Shown here: in pieces, positions 24,032 through 35,122 of the stretch
Layout: each line of letters begins with the position of its first letter
Position numbering within the stretch: position 1 is the stretch's first letter
NCBI GenBank assembly: GCA_000226015.1
Contig: JH152693.1
Location: forward strand, 269,611 to 304,732
Origin: Mnemiopsis leidyi
Taxonomy: Eukaryota > Ctenophora > Tentaculata > Lobata > Bolinopsidae
DNA length: 35,122 nucleotides
Direction of reading: 5' to 3'
Position numbers and translations under genes: made by a program
The notes under the pieces: model-generated
What the model was told of the DNA's origin: nothing
What the model saw: only the letters and a program-made list of their open reading frames with translations
The model's database searches: none

Positions 24032-26470
24032 AAAAATATACTACGATTATTCTTATCTATTCTGTTCTGAGTGCCCGAAGTGGTAAAGCGGTACCTCTCG
24101 GGGTTTTCAATCAATCTTCTCTGAGCGGTTAATGTTGTTATGAGAACTGTGCGAGTTAGACTTTAGAGTTATTACCAGAGGAAGAAACTTAGTAGAGCAG
24201 CTAAGTCTTGAACTTTATGTCAATGGGCCACCTGAACCATTTTTTCATCAATTTTTTTCCTATACTTATAGGGCACACAATTTTCGATAAGGGTTCATTA
24301 ATCAATATCTTCATTACTGAGCAAAGTTGAGGCTTCATCGCGATTGTATCTATGTGTTACCAAAATTGAGATAGCTCACAGTAATCAATATTGGTTTTTT
24401 ACGTTAACCGATGGCGTCTATAGGATTTATAGGGACTTGAAAAATTGGATACTGATAATTAGTAACCATTCTTGGAAAACGTTCTATTCAGTATTATTGA
24501 TCAGAAAGTAAGGCTAGCAGGTGGTGGCCCGGTACAATTACACAGTTTCGATGTTGTTTATCTCTGTACGACTACTGAGATGCAATCTTTTAAAACAGTT
24601 TTCTAAATATCAAGTATTCATCCACTGCTACTCCAAACAATAAGAAATTTCATGGGCGTAGTGCATGGATACATCACTTAATACAGATAATCGAAATGGT
24701 GAGAAGACAGCAATAATATAATAGCATAATAGTAATATTATAACTATAGTCGTACACATGCTGCCTTAATGACTCTAAACTTCTCACATAACGTTCAAAG
24801 TCAATTCTTTACCTTAAATTAACAAGCCTAAGTGAGCTTAGCCTGAGCACTAGCAAATTATACGGCACAACTCGCGAGTATACATAAATAAATAAATCGT
24901 GACATGAAGATATAAACCCAGGCCGTTCTACCCTTTCTGCACATAACCTGATAAGTTACAGTTGCACATGTCATGATAATAAAGTCAACGAGCTGTAATG
25001 AAAACCGACTGGGAATTAAGCATTGATTACGACATTGCAATTCGGCGAAGTCATGACCGCCTTTACTCAAACAAATTTGCAATCGTTCTAGTCCATCATG
25101 TTATGATTGGAATAAGCTGTCTTCCTGCTTAACAATAATCATAATGATAATGAAAAGCTTGAAATCACATTTCTTTTGTAAGGATATGCCGATTAAGAGG
25201 CACAACAAATCAGGAAATCAGGTCAATATATCGGCTATAATTTATTGTTTATCTAATTCCTTACAGCAGCGGCACTCGGCAGTCTCGGTGCGACAAAATC
25301 TTTGAAGTTTGATCTCATAAGAATAACAAATGCCACTCATATCTGTGCCACGAAACAAAATCTCAGCGGAGCCAAATACGGAGCAGATGTCAACTAATAA
25401 GACAAAATAGCCAAATTCTAGTGTCATAAATAGTAAGTACTTACTAAGTACTGTACTACTGCTCGTCCCTCTAAGTGATTACATTGTACCTACACCAAAC
25501 TTATGAGAGCGATCATATGAGAGATATAGTATTCCAGGATACATATGACCACCTATAGATCAAGGTGGATAGGGTTACCTAGTATCAAGTCAAATATCCA
25601 AATATCACAGGGCCTGGGGGTAAAAAGTTCTGGCTGACGGAAGGTCGAAAAAAGCCAGCATAATGACACACAAAATAGGGTGAAGTTATCGACCGTCGTC
25701 TCTAACGCAGACATCTCAGCTACAGTTGGACTAAACACGACGACCCACCCCACCACTCATACAGCCCTGATGTCCTGGTGTGGGCATTGTCAGCAATCTC
25801 TGTAGTGTTATGACAGCACATCGTGGGTCTGCGAGCTGAGATAAATTGTCCTAAATAGGGCTTCATAATGAACCATGACGTTCTGCAGTAATAGACGATT
25901 TTCTGTCATTAGCTTACAGTGAACTGAGAAGGGTTATAGAAAGTAATTACGAGCGGGTTTTAAATTTTCAGAACTAAAATCCTCAAACATACAGAATATG
26001 ACAATGTAAAATTGTGTTTCATTTATTATATAATTAACATGTTCCCAACTCTTGGCTCATTCTTCCAGATCAGCAAGAAGAATGCTGCAGATCAGCACCT
26101 ATCAGAGTGCCAGGACGTTCCGTTACCGAAGTCAGGTAAATAGTTCGGTGTCAGGGACTAGATGGAGAAAAAGACAACTACCAACCAGTTGCCGCGCTTC
26201 AGCAAACTTTACGGTGCTGATACCAAATTGAACTTATGCTGAATTAAGAGTTGAATGTTTGCTTTCCTGATGAAATGCTTGACAATGCTGTTGACGTTAG
26301 CTAAGCCAAGATACTTAACTTTCCAAGTAGAAAAAAAACCTTTAGAATGATTTTTGCAAGAAAGGTGGCTAACCACTCGTAAAGAACTATACAATTTAAT
26401 ATTGCAAGTTAAGACTATAATTTGTAGTGACATAGCACCACAAGTACCTGGGCTTTCCAGTCTATAAGCC

Positions 26471-26722
26471 CAAATGGTGCTGTGTCGGCGTCAAATGGTA
26501 CTGTGTCGGCGCCAAATGGCACTGTGTCGGCGTCAAATGGTACTGTGTCGGCGTCAAATCGTACTGTGTCGGCGTCAAATCGTACTGTGTCGGCGTCAAA
26601 TCGTACTGTGTCGGCGTCAAATCGTACTGTGTCGGCGTCAAATCGTACTGTGTCGGCGTCAAATCGTACTGTGTCGGCGTCAAATGGTACTGTGTCGGCG
26701 TCAAATGGTACTGTGTTAGCGG
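26471..26722. repeat. 21-base minisatellite, 12 copies
   Basis: The unit is CAAATSGTACTGTGTCGGCG plus T, starting at 26471 and every 21 bases to 26702. Position 6 is G in copies 1-4 and 11-12 and C in copies 5-10, so the middle block has been homogenised or expanded on its own. The period is a multiple of three with few stops, so frames stay open on both strands (for example NGTVSAS on plus and YDLTPTQ on minus). There is no start or splice context for a real gene, and the open frames are a consequence of the period. The last copy is degenerate (GTGTTAGCG). Confidence 0.92.
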
Positions 26723-27931
26723 CCCAACCTCAGCATCATTACACGATAAGCATATTGGCATTGCTGTAGGAGGCCCGGACAAGCAAGTATATGAATGGGC
26801 AGGGTAGCCAGCCGTTATATATAACTATTGATCACCAGTAATCAGCACCCATAAAACTAGGTCATTATATCTCCGGTCTAGCCTCCTCACTGGAATTCCA
26901 GCTCTTCTCCTCTATTACTATTAGCATGCCCAAATTGCTACAATCGGACCTACTCTCATAAATAGACCGAGTCTTGGGTCACCGGTCATCAGCACAAAGA
27001 TAAGTTATATACGTCGACATGCTGCATATAAACAGCAGCCCAACTACTACAACCCTTGAGGCGTGACCTTAACAACTGCAAATTATTCATGATAATCACG
27101 TGTTCTAGATACAGATAGACGCTGTTCAACCGTCCAGAGAACTTTACGTAACATCTGGAGCCACTGACATGGTCTAGTGCAAATTGAATGATATGCACGT
27201 AGACGGGGACTGAATTACGGTCACTGCTGCACGTGCATATATGTAAGTATGTACAAACATAATTATACTTAAAATTCACTTTTCTACTTAAACTGAAACT
27301 ATGGTAAGTGCAGTGTTCCAGTCTGATCCAGTGGTATGGGCGTGGTTTGTCGTAGTTGTTAACCAGCTAAGAGATATAGACGGGAGTGAAATTATATTTA
27401 ACAGGTAGTTAATAATTCAAGGATTGAAATGATCGGTCTAGATATATTACAAGGAGAGGATATGAAGCAAAGCACCTACGACTGAACTAACAAAGAGGCT
27501 AAATCTTGAAATTGAGAAAGAAGATAACAAAGAAAATTTTATCGCGTCCTAATGATTTGGTTCTTGTTAGCACTTGCCCGGCAGTGCAGTGTTGATTGCT
27601 GAATGCTGAGTCGACAAAAATTAGAACACAACTTTAAACATGGTCTGCTTAGGCAATTTCCCGTTCAAGTTTGTTCAGGTCATTTTAAAACATCAGGCAT
27701 AATTTTAAAACATCAGAAGAATTTATATTAACATTGTCCAGTCGGACAAGGCGAACCATGGATCATCCAAACCCGCGTCAACAAAAAGGTTAGAAACCTT
27801 TCTTTTCTCACATCATAATTATCAAGCAATAATAATAATATTCGCCGGGAATCAAGAAGGAGGACACTATATTCGCAGGAGCTCTATTGATTAAAAGACT
27901 TGCAGCCACTGCCTTGAAGGGTCCCGACTTC

Positions 27932-28010
27932 TTCAGCTGGCAACCAATCAGTAACCATGTGTGCAACCAATCAGTAATCATGTTCAGCTGGCAACCAATC
28001 AGTCATCATG
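27932..28010. repeat. Tandem repeat, three copies of about 22-28 bases
   Basis: The core CAACCAATCAGTAATCATG is repeated three times. The first and third copies carry an extra TTCAGCTGG at the front. The middle copy lacks it, so the higher-order unit is about 51 bases. Confidence 0.8.
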
Positions 28011-31000
28011 TGAGATGATTGCCCAACAGAATGTCTGCAAATGTTATAAGAGTTCAGGGATCAAGAATTCAGGAATGATATTTAATGATAATCTTGGTAT
28101 GGGCAACAAGTCAACTGAGACACCAGTTGCAGCGTTATGTCTAGCCAGATTGTGATAGATAATATCCGTAATTCTGACAGATGCGCTCAAATTTTGACAT
28201 GTCAATGGGATAATAATAATATATGCCACCAGTAATCAGTCTAATCAGTGTAACTCTGACCATGTTAATATCAATTTATGTCTTGTTGTCATTTCTAATT
28301 GCTACTCAACTTTGGTCATAACGACTTGGTAATTACATTGATAATTAATGTTAATAACATCCTCACCATCATGCCCAGCATGCTCGTGAAACGCGATAAA
28401 CTGCAATACAATAATAACCGATAAATTAAAAACAGCATAAAAACCTCAAATATAATGAGTAAAATGTTGAATGCTTGATAATTGGCCCACTCTTGCAACA
28501 GGCACAACCTCATAGAACACCTCGAACTTAGCTCGGTTACATGCCACCATGAAAAGTTAGACAAACAAAGGTCCCACTCCAGACGACTGAGGCCATGTAA
28601 ATTGTAAACTCTGCAGTATGGAATAAACTAGACAACTCGTATAATAATGAAGAAGATCGCTAATAAAGCATGGAAAAATGTTTCCTGAGTTTTCTGTGTG
28701 TTTCATACTAAAGCACTGCCGCTATAAAAAATCTTGCTTACGGGGGGAGCTGATACTAAGACAAACAATATAGATCACTCATAGGGGTCAACTTTTAGAG
28801 ACACTGCGAATTATTATATCAATGGCAAAGTACAAGTTTGATAAAGTAGGACTGCAAAAAGCCAAGTGCCTGGTCAGGAATTCCAAAATATTCCTGATAT
28901 GCACGGCCGTTGAAGGAGTTCCGAAGGTTTGAACCACTGGAACAGCGAGAGAATTAAAAAAATCTGTCTTTTGGAGGGATACTCTACTCAAATTTTCAAC
29001 TCTATAACTGTACTATAAATGTAGACTGGAAAGATATTCTAGGACTCCGAATTTCAACTCTACAACTATTAACTAAAAGGTGCAGGAACCAGCAATGGAA
29101 CTGTACAACTATGTGGAGTTGATGACTAATCTGATGCCTCGCGAAACTTGGTGGAGCTAGAAAATCTACAAATTCAGATCAACCAATAGTTAAGATCAAC
29201 CTAGCTAACGTAGCGCGGGAAGATGCTGAACTTACTATCTAACTATCAGAAAGAACACTTATAGTTATATTCTAGTCGGGTGAGCTTTATATTCTCTGAA
29301 ATGACTCCTGCAAAACCTCCTTGTCAAAATTTCAGTGAGCGTTCAACACCACTTGCTATTAGAGTATAAGCTAAACGGTCAAGAGGACTAGTAGAACTGA
29401 AATACCAACAAGTATATACGCTAAACTTCCTCAAATATTTATTCGACATATCTTTCTTATAAAATGTGTAGATCACATCTTTTACGAGAAAGCTGCTATC
29501 AATCCGTTTTCAAAAATTAGTTGAGCAGTTACTCAGTAAAAAAAGTAGAATAAGGTCAGAAAACAAAATTATTGTTTGATTTAATGAATTATTCTTCGCT
29601 ATCACTGAATTGCTTAATGCTTGTTTAATGCTTATACAAATATTGTTTATTATTTAGTTTCAAATCATAGTTTATTATCATAGTTTCAAAACTTAAAAAA
29701 AAATAACGGCGAAACCCCAGCTGAGTTATTTCGACCGAAGTACGGTCGGCAGTCCTCCGACTCGACATGCAGATCGGCCATCCGGTATTAATTCAGTGAA
29801 TATATTCATTCTCGTTATAAGAGACTAGAAGTGTGCACAGCACTGTGAAATGGCCTGTTTGTGAATGAGATTTGGACTGTTGTTCGTGTTATGGATCAGG
29901 AAAGGAGGAAGTGTGCGTGTTTTGTGCGTGTTTTGTTCAGTAACAGCTAGTGTTCTCACAGGATGGATTTGCGTGGGAGAACAACTTGATTAAACTGTGA
30001 AAGTTCTTTGATTCACAATGTCATGTCAACCTTAAGCAAGTAACCTTAAACAGAAATAAATAATAAACAGAAATAATGAATAACATCGAATCTCAGCCAG
30101 CATGAATACTTAACTAAATATTCTGGTAAAAATTAAGTTTTTATCAAGCTGGATTGCACTTTGATTAAGTTCTGTCTCAAACATAAATGGTATTTGTTGG
30201 TCGAATTTTATAAAATGTAATATTAAAAAGATCTTGAATAAAAATACTACTCTAAAGATAGGACCCTAAGATTTAAGCAAACCAAAATACAGTCCAACTG
30301 AACTTAACTCAGTATTCAATCGACATTGCTTATTGCTTATAGCTGCACCGAGGAATTCATCTTCATTTCCAAGTGATAATGTGACTGAGTTAAATGAACT
30401 TGAGAAAAAAGTCATAATAAAGAAATCGTGATATACTTTTTGCCCAATTATATTACGGTCCCATGGATATACTCAATGATAGGGTCGATCGCAAATGAAC
30501 TCAAACAAGCTTGTTTATAGTTGTTCAATTTTCCTATTATAAGAAGATGTGGAGATAATGCTGACTGTGAAGAAAACCTATCAGGAGTACAGAAAAAGTA
30601 AGAGGAAAAAGCAGCAAACTTAACTTTTAAACCTCATCAGCACTACGAGAGAAAAGTCCGTAAATCTTGTTTTGCGGTGCAAGAAACACAGCCAACAGGG
30701 AAGCAGAAACCTTCCGGACAATTGGAAGTAACAATTTACTAATTGTTAAACTAGAATTTGTATTTGTTGTTAATAGAGTGTAGACAATAGGGGGTCAAGG
30801 TAATGAGTTAAGAGTCCAGATAGTGTTAGCCGAATTTAATGTACTGATGTTGTAATGTCAAGTGGGATATTTCCTTGATGATGGCCACGGAGTCTCGTAT
30901 CATATCTTTGAATTCTCCCTATTTTTATAAGGATCCAAATGATTCATAAAGACCAGTGATGAAACTTTTTTACAGGTTGAGAAAGGATCTAGTTGGTTAG

Positions 31001-31120
31001 TCATGGTGTTGCGAAATGCCGCAAGAAACTTAGTATTTTTTCGAACATAAGAATCAAGAATACAAATGATAATGCATGAACCGACGTGATTATTTTTGCG
31101 CCGAAAAACTTATATTTAAA

Positions 31121-31167
31121 CAAACACTAACTTCACAAACACCAACTTCACAAACACTATAACTTCA
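31121..31167. repeat. 15-base tandem repeat, three copies
   Basis: CAAACACTAACTTCA, CAAACACCAACTTCA and CAAACACTATAACTTCA stand head to tail. Confidence 0.85.
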
Positions 31168-31474
31168 CCACCATCCAGCTATAACCTTTCATCGGCTGAC
31201 TCGTAAACCTAGTAACCACCGGAGAAGTGGTCTATGTCATAAATAACACATACAGATGATGGTAATTAACCAAATAACCCCAGAACACACCACGTAACTT
31301 CGACAAATTACCGACCAAATCGCCGTCACGTGTCCCAAAAAAGGTACTTTCCGCACCAATACAATGATGAATAATGAACCTTCGATTGCGGGTGATTAGT
31401 CTTGTAGTAGTATAGGTGTCTAATCAGTAGTAATACTAATAAAGTGACCGTCAACAATCTCTGTCATATGACAA

Positions 31475-31488
31475 CCCCCCCCCCCCCC
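31475..31488. repeat. Homopolymer run of 14 C
   Basis: An uninterrupted C run, rare in such AT-rich DNA. Its length is likely to be unreliable in the assembly. Confidence 0.9.
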
Positions 31489-33542
31489 TTGTAAACAGAA
31501 GCTTGCTGGTGCAAATTGCCATATGAGTGTGACAAGTTATAGTCTGGGGAAATAGCTGGAACACACCAACATGTTGTTATATAACGCTTAGCAGCCCAAC
31601 AGGCACCGCTCCACCTATTCGTATAGAATTTGTACAAAATGTCAAAAGGAGAAAATGCGAAAAAGAAAACTCAATTATGAAACTGATTTGAATGTTAATT
31701 TTCTCTGCATATGACTTAGAAATGCGATCTTTCAGGGAACTTTTTATTCTCGAAATGACAGACACGTTGATATTGTATTCATTCTCATATTACATAATAA
31801 GTCAATTTAATAAGGTATTCAATAAGGTATTAAAACTGCAGCTAGTCAGCTACTACTCTACTACTAATAAGCCAATTTGAAACTATAATATTTATATAGG
31901 AATGAGATAAATGCTAAGAAAAACACGGAATAACCATGGGGTTCCTTAAAAGCGCAAGCTAGAGTTAACATAAGGACAGACGAAATTTACCGGGAAGCAT
32001 GTTCTCACTCTAAAAAAGTCTAAGAGTCGTACCCAAGTATATCCTACTAAACAATTAGACCTTGCTAACCTGAAAATTTAAACAATTACGCTAATACCTG
32101 CCGGTAGCCTGGCAGTCTACCTTCTAACCAATATAAATAAAATCCGTCCATGTCGCACCAATTGATGAACGTTCGCGGCATTCTCCTAATTTTTTCCTGT
32201 CCATCCAATAAAAGAACGGAGAAAATCAGTCGAAATCGGAACACGAGGCGTGCAAATTTCGACCTTTAACTACATTCCGAAGTCATCTTGAGTTGCAAAT
32301 TGCCCGGCCCTCGCACCCACAAATTATATAATAGCTGCTGGTAACTGATTTTCGTCTAACTTTCAACAGGTAGCAGAAGTAGTACAGATCTACAGCACTC
32401 GCGTCAACTTTTTGTAACGGTAACCGAGTTTATTGGAACTGAAACCGCATGCGCTGATTTTCGCATCGCAATTCGCACCTGTCAGGCGAATTAGCGCAGA
32501 CTCCGGATAAGTAAAGTAAAGAGTAGCCAAGACACTTAGTCTCAGTTGCCTGAGTAATTGTGTGGTACAACTACACTTAAAACCGCTCCTATGAGTATGA
32601 TGATGAACGTAGATTGCATTTCTCAATTTTTGCCATAAGTGCTATTAATAATTTTCAATGTACAACTATGAGCATAGTTGACTGGAAACTGAACTTTTTT
32701 GGCGAGAAATAGACACGCAAAATAAAAAATGATTCCAGGCGGACCAGAATGAAACTACATATTTTGCCCGGTTCCATACGCGCTCTGTAGTCTGTTAAAG
32801 TGTTAACTCATGTTACCAGGTCTCAGCTATCGCACTCAATCGAAACAATTCAAAATTTATGTTTTCTTGGGATCAAAGATTTGAACTTTCGCCAACTACA
32901 TACTTATATAGTGACAGAGACTATATAGTGACGGAGACGAAGAGTTTCCATCATAAAGCTATCAAGCATATTCATTATTCTGAGTTTCGTGCCTATTCTG
33001 AGTATTTTGCAGACCATAATACATTAATAAGCAATAGAGTTGTATCTTTTAAGCTGGTAGAAACGTTCGTTCTAAACTCTAAAGAATAACCCCGTATTGA
33101 CATTGTAAATTAAATTGCACCTTGCGCGATACCGCGAATAATGGAAATGTAGATACGCTAACCGAAATTGACAGCAAATCAAGTCATTGCAGTGACTTAT
33201 TTCATTATAATAAAGTAAGATCAGAATTCAGATTTCAGTATCCTGTGAAGCCCACTGTGGAATAACTCAGTATCATGATGAAACAAACTCTTCAGTGAAC
33301 CGGATCGCATGGCGCTGAGCAACGAGAAATGGTTTAAAAACGAGTAATAGTACATCTGATACCGCCTCATTAGAAATCAAACTACACTTAAATCTTTAAA
33401 AGAACGAAATAAGCTTTGTCAACAAAGCTCGATAGCGGTGCAATAACTTGTACTTTTTCTAACATCTGATATCTTATCAGCGCGATATCTTGTGTAATCC
33501 GAAAGTATCGTGCTGTGATACGGCATTGACGTGATTTGATAT

Positions 33543-33667
33543 ATGAGTTTTACACAGACGTTTTATCGTTGTGAATGTATTCTGTTTCTCTTTGTCTTCG
33601 CAGTGACAATCTGGCAGGCGTTGCTCCCTCAGTTTATCTACACAAACATTTTGGATCAGATTTTGTC
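33543..33667 (+). CDS. Likely first exon of a second type II membrane protein (sulfotransferase-like), partial
   Basis: An ATG opens 41 codons that run into a GTAAGT donor at 33668 (phase 2). Unspliced, the next codons are TCG TAA. The peptide has nine polar residues, then a hydrophobic anchor (CILFLFVFAVTIWQALL), then a short polar stretch ending in LDQIL. Exon 1 of the sulfotransferase at 899 has the same plan and a near-equal length (126 against 125 bases). Its hydrophobic anchor ends in VWQ, as this one ends in IWQ, and its exon closes with IDEQ shortly before the donor. I infer a paralogous first exon whose other exons lie beyond the window. The phase differs (2 against 0), which weakens the case. 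A TTCGCAG acceptor-like site at 33597-33603 is an alternative reading, making this an internal exon. No catalytic motif is in the window. Confidence 0.4.
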
Positions 33668-33982
33668 GTAAGTAGGCGTTGCTCCCTCAGTTTATCTACA
33701 CAAACATTTTGGATCAGATTTTGTCGTAAGTAGGCGTTGCTCCCTCAGTCTATCCACATGACCAACATTTTGGATCAGATTTTGTCGTAAGCATGGAGGA
33801 TTGCTCCCTCAGTTTATCTACACCAACATTTTGGATCAGATTTTTTCGTAAGTATGGGGGGTTGCTCCCTCAGTCTATCCACATGACCAACATTTTTGAT
33901 AAGATTTTGTCGTAAGCATGGAGGATTGCTTCCTCAGTTTGTCTACACCAACATTTTGGATCAGATTTTGTCATAAGAAGGG
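33616..33982. repeat. 58-64-base minisatellite built from an exon end plus its splice donor, six copies
   Basis: The conserved TTGCTCCCTCAG starts at 33621, 33679, 33737, 33801 and 33862, and TTGCTTCCTCAG at 33926. Each copy continues through AACATTTTGGATCAGATTTT or a near variant to a donor: GTAAGT in copies 1, 2 and 4, GTAAGC in copies 3 and 5, and CATAAG (lost) in copy 6. Copy 1 is the end of the putative exon at 33543. Copies 1-3 keep a 58-base period. The others are 61-64 and alternate between two sub-types (TTTATCTACACCAAC and TCTATCCACATGACCAAC). Confidence 0.9.
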
Positions 33983-34086
33983 AGGGTGATCTTTTAATGG
34001 AGAACTTTGCATTTTACTTACTTTTTGTGATATCTTAGAAATGGTGTTATTTTAAACATTGCTATTAAGCTATGCTGTGCCTGATT

Positions 34087-34288
34087 AAAACTATAAAATC
34101 GTTGTTTTGGGTGGGCCGAAGGATCAACCAAGCTACATGATGTGTACGGAGCACCGAGCAGATATTTGAACGCACCCGATTTCCACTGATAGTCAATTCA
34201 GAAAATTCATGGACCGGCACCGTGCCGAGTCGGGTGTGATCCGACAACCTCTGCCACCGGCCATAAAACATCCAAAAACTATAAAATC
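34087..34288 (-). mobile_element. SINE-like retroposon with 14-base target-site duplications
   Basis: AAAACTATAAAATC occurs perfectly at 34087-34100 and 34275-34288 and flanks a 174-base insert that is richer in GC than its surroundings. Perfect direct repeats of this length are the mark of L1-type or similar target-primed retroposition. On the minus strand the insert opens with a segment holding an A-box-like TGGCAGAGGTTG (34256-34245) and a weak B-box-like GGTGCCGGTCC (34221-34211), suggesting a tRNA-derived head. The box matches are imperfect and their spacing is short, so the tRNA origin is an inference. There is no poly(A) tail. It does not encode a protein. Confidence 0.6.
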
Positions 34289-34452
34289 AATTGATAAGAG
34301 TGCTGCTTCGAGGCTGAGTGCAAAAAAATAGAGATTTCCTCGGCCTAGGCTGTTACTTTTGGCATGTGCACTGAGGAAGCACTAAGTGAGCCTGCAGGTG
34401 TAAATCTGGTTGTTCGTTTTGGTACTTCCCGACATATGAAGTCAAGCTATTA

Positions 34453-34498
34453 AGCTAGATAAGAATAACAATAATTCAGCTAGATAAGAATAACAATA
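34453..34498. repeat. 21-base direct repeat, two copies
   Basis: AGCTAGATAAGAATAACAAT plus A occurs at 34453-34473 and again at 34478-34498, four bases apart. Confidence 0.85.
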
Positions 34499-34881
34499 GG
34501 AAAATAAGCTGAATGCTTACGAGTGTAAGCGCACAACAAGCGACTTGCAGTGTTTAGCCGTTTAGCGGTTTGAATTAGTGGCTATCGTTACTAAATTGAT
34601 TCTAACACGAGGCAGTCAGATTGCGCGATGTTTTTGAATGAGTTTCAAATGTTGACACGCGGTCAATTACGGTAGATCATTAAGATGAATCTGGGTTACT
34701 AATTACCTTGTTAGTTGAGTAAACTTTAAATTTACTGCAGATCACTTATAATTTAACTGATAAATTTAGCTGATAAATCCTTAGTTGCCGGAAGAAAAGA
34801 AAAAGAAAATGTATATTTTCCAACTAAATTAACTATGACAAATGTAAGTCGCCAGCCCGACAATTGAAGTGTCGCGTTTGG

Positions 34882-35085
34882 ATCCCGGGCAGCCCCTGCC
34901 GGGGCCGCATCCGGGGCAGCCCCTCTTATCATTCATGTCTTCCGCGCGTTACGTCTACTCGCTCCTTAATTAATGCATACCATTCACCCATTATAACCAT
35001 GGAATTCCGAGCAGCTATCATTACATATCTAATTAAACCAAATTTATGGTATGGTCGTTCTGTCAATTAGGGGGCGGCCCCGGAT
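34882..35085. repeat. GC-rich direct and inverted repeats near the right edge
   Basis: ATCCCGGGCAGCCCCT (34882-34897) is repeated as ATCCGGGGCAGCCCCT (34909-34924). An inverted, slightly diverged copy, AGGGGGCGGCCCCGGAT, lies at 35069-35085. The 144 bases between are ordinary AT-rich DNA with an open frame of no visible meaning. The layout resembles a MITE with GC-rich terminal inverted repeats, but I see no clear target duplication. Confidence 0.5.
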
Positions 35086-35122
35086 TTGCATTTTTGTGCT
35101 GCTATATGATTAATGATAGCTC

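Larger units (their letters stand above)
18366..26470. other. Gene-poor stretch, about 8 kb
   Basis: I found no supported gene. Open frames stay below 80 codons and show no known domain. Small tandem duplications occur. A possible isolated exon at 26069-26135 is described under findings. Confidence 0.45.
26723..33542. other. Gene-poor stretch, about 6.8 kb
   Basis: No supported gene. Open frames at 26989-27279, 28316-28564 and 32390-32626 (all minus, 78-96 codons) show no domain. A GC-richer patch at about 29706-29785 contains a small perfect hairpin (CGACCG-AAGTA-CGGTCG) and may be part of an unidentified repeat. Confidence 0.45.

Noticed and set aside
24068-24135. A tRNA-like start (GTGCCCGAAGTGGTAAAGCGG) suggesting a tRNA or SINE head.
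   Set aside because: The B box is very poor, there is no acceptor stem closure, and I see no target duplications.
25553-25756. A 67-codon minus-strand frame considered as a LINE endonuclease fragment.
   Set aside because: The expected catalytic motifs are absent.
26462-26782. Repeat proteins of 81-106 residues in three frames over the 21-base array.
   Set aside because: A 21-base period keeps frames open automatically. There is no start context, no splice sites and no unique domain.
29700-29900. A GC-richer patch with a small hairpin and a preceding A run, considered as a retroposon or LTR fragment.
   Set aside because: No target duplications, no paired termini and no coding remains; origin undecidable by eye.
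32390-32626. A 78-codon minus-strand frame with a transposon-like flavour (LIRLTGANCDAKISACGF).
   Set aside because: I could not match it to any family. One short stretch is not enough.

Overview
The window reads as nuclear DNA of an invertebrate animal. It is AT-rich (roughly 36% GC by eye), has genes split by GT-AG introns of about 120-510 bases, and carries LINE and SINE debris, short tandem repeats and one assembly gap. The LINE remnant ends in a type of C-terminal domain common in cnidarian and other marine invertebrate genomes. Together with the two gene families present, this suggests an early-branching or marine invertebrate. I cannot name the species, and a cnidarian, placozoan or ctenophore would all fit.

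Layout. Bases 1-898 hold no gene I can support. Bases 899-4311 (+) encode an eight-exon, Golgi-type carbohydrate sulfotransferase-like protein. Bases 5071-7639 (-) encode an eight-exon class A (rhodopsin-like) seven-helix receptor. For both genes the exon phases join perfectly (1386 and 1434 coding nucleotides). The two genes converge tail to tail, and their best poly(A) signals are only about 30-40 bases apart in an arrangement that makes the transcripts overlap. From about 7.6 to 33.5 kb I see no convincing host gene. This stretch has a decayed LINE 3' end (14714-15216), foldback elements, minisatellites, a 576-base run of N, and next to it a compound element of three adjacent hairpins inside an outer stem (18193-18365). 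At 33543 there is a likely first exon of a second type II membrane protein, resembling exon 1 of the sulfotransferase gene. Its 3' end, including the splice donor, has been copied about six times in tandem. A SINE-like insertion with perfect 14-base target duplications follows at 34087-34288, then GC-rich inverted repeats at the right edge.

How the genes work together. The sulfotransferase would act in the Golgi on glycans and the receptor at the cell surface. Nothing in the sequence links them beyond position. The most unusual points are the three-hairpin element, the exon-tail/splice-donor minisatellite, the altered PAPS-binding loop of the sulfotransferase, a stop codon embedded in a consensus splice donor that would give two alternative C-termini, and a receptor in which four class A switch motifs are all altered.
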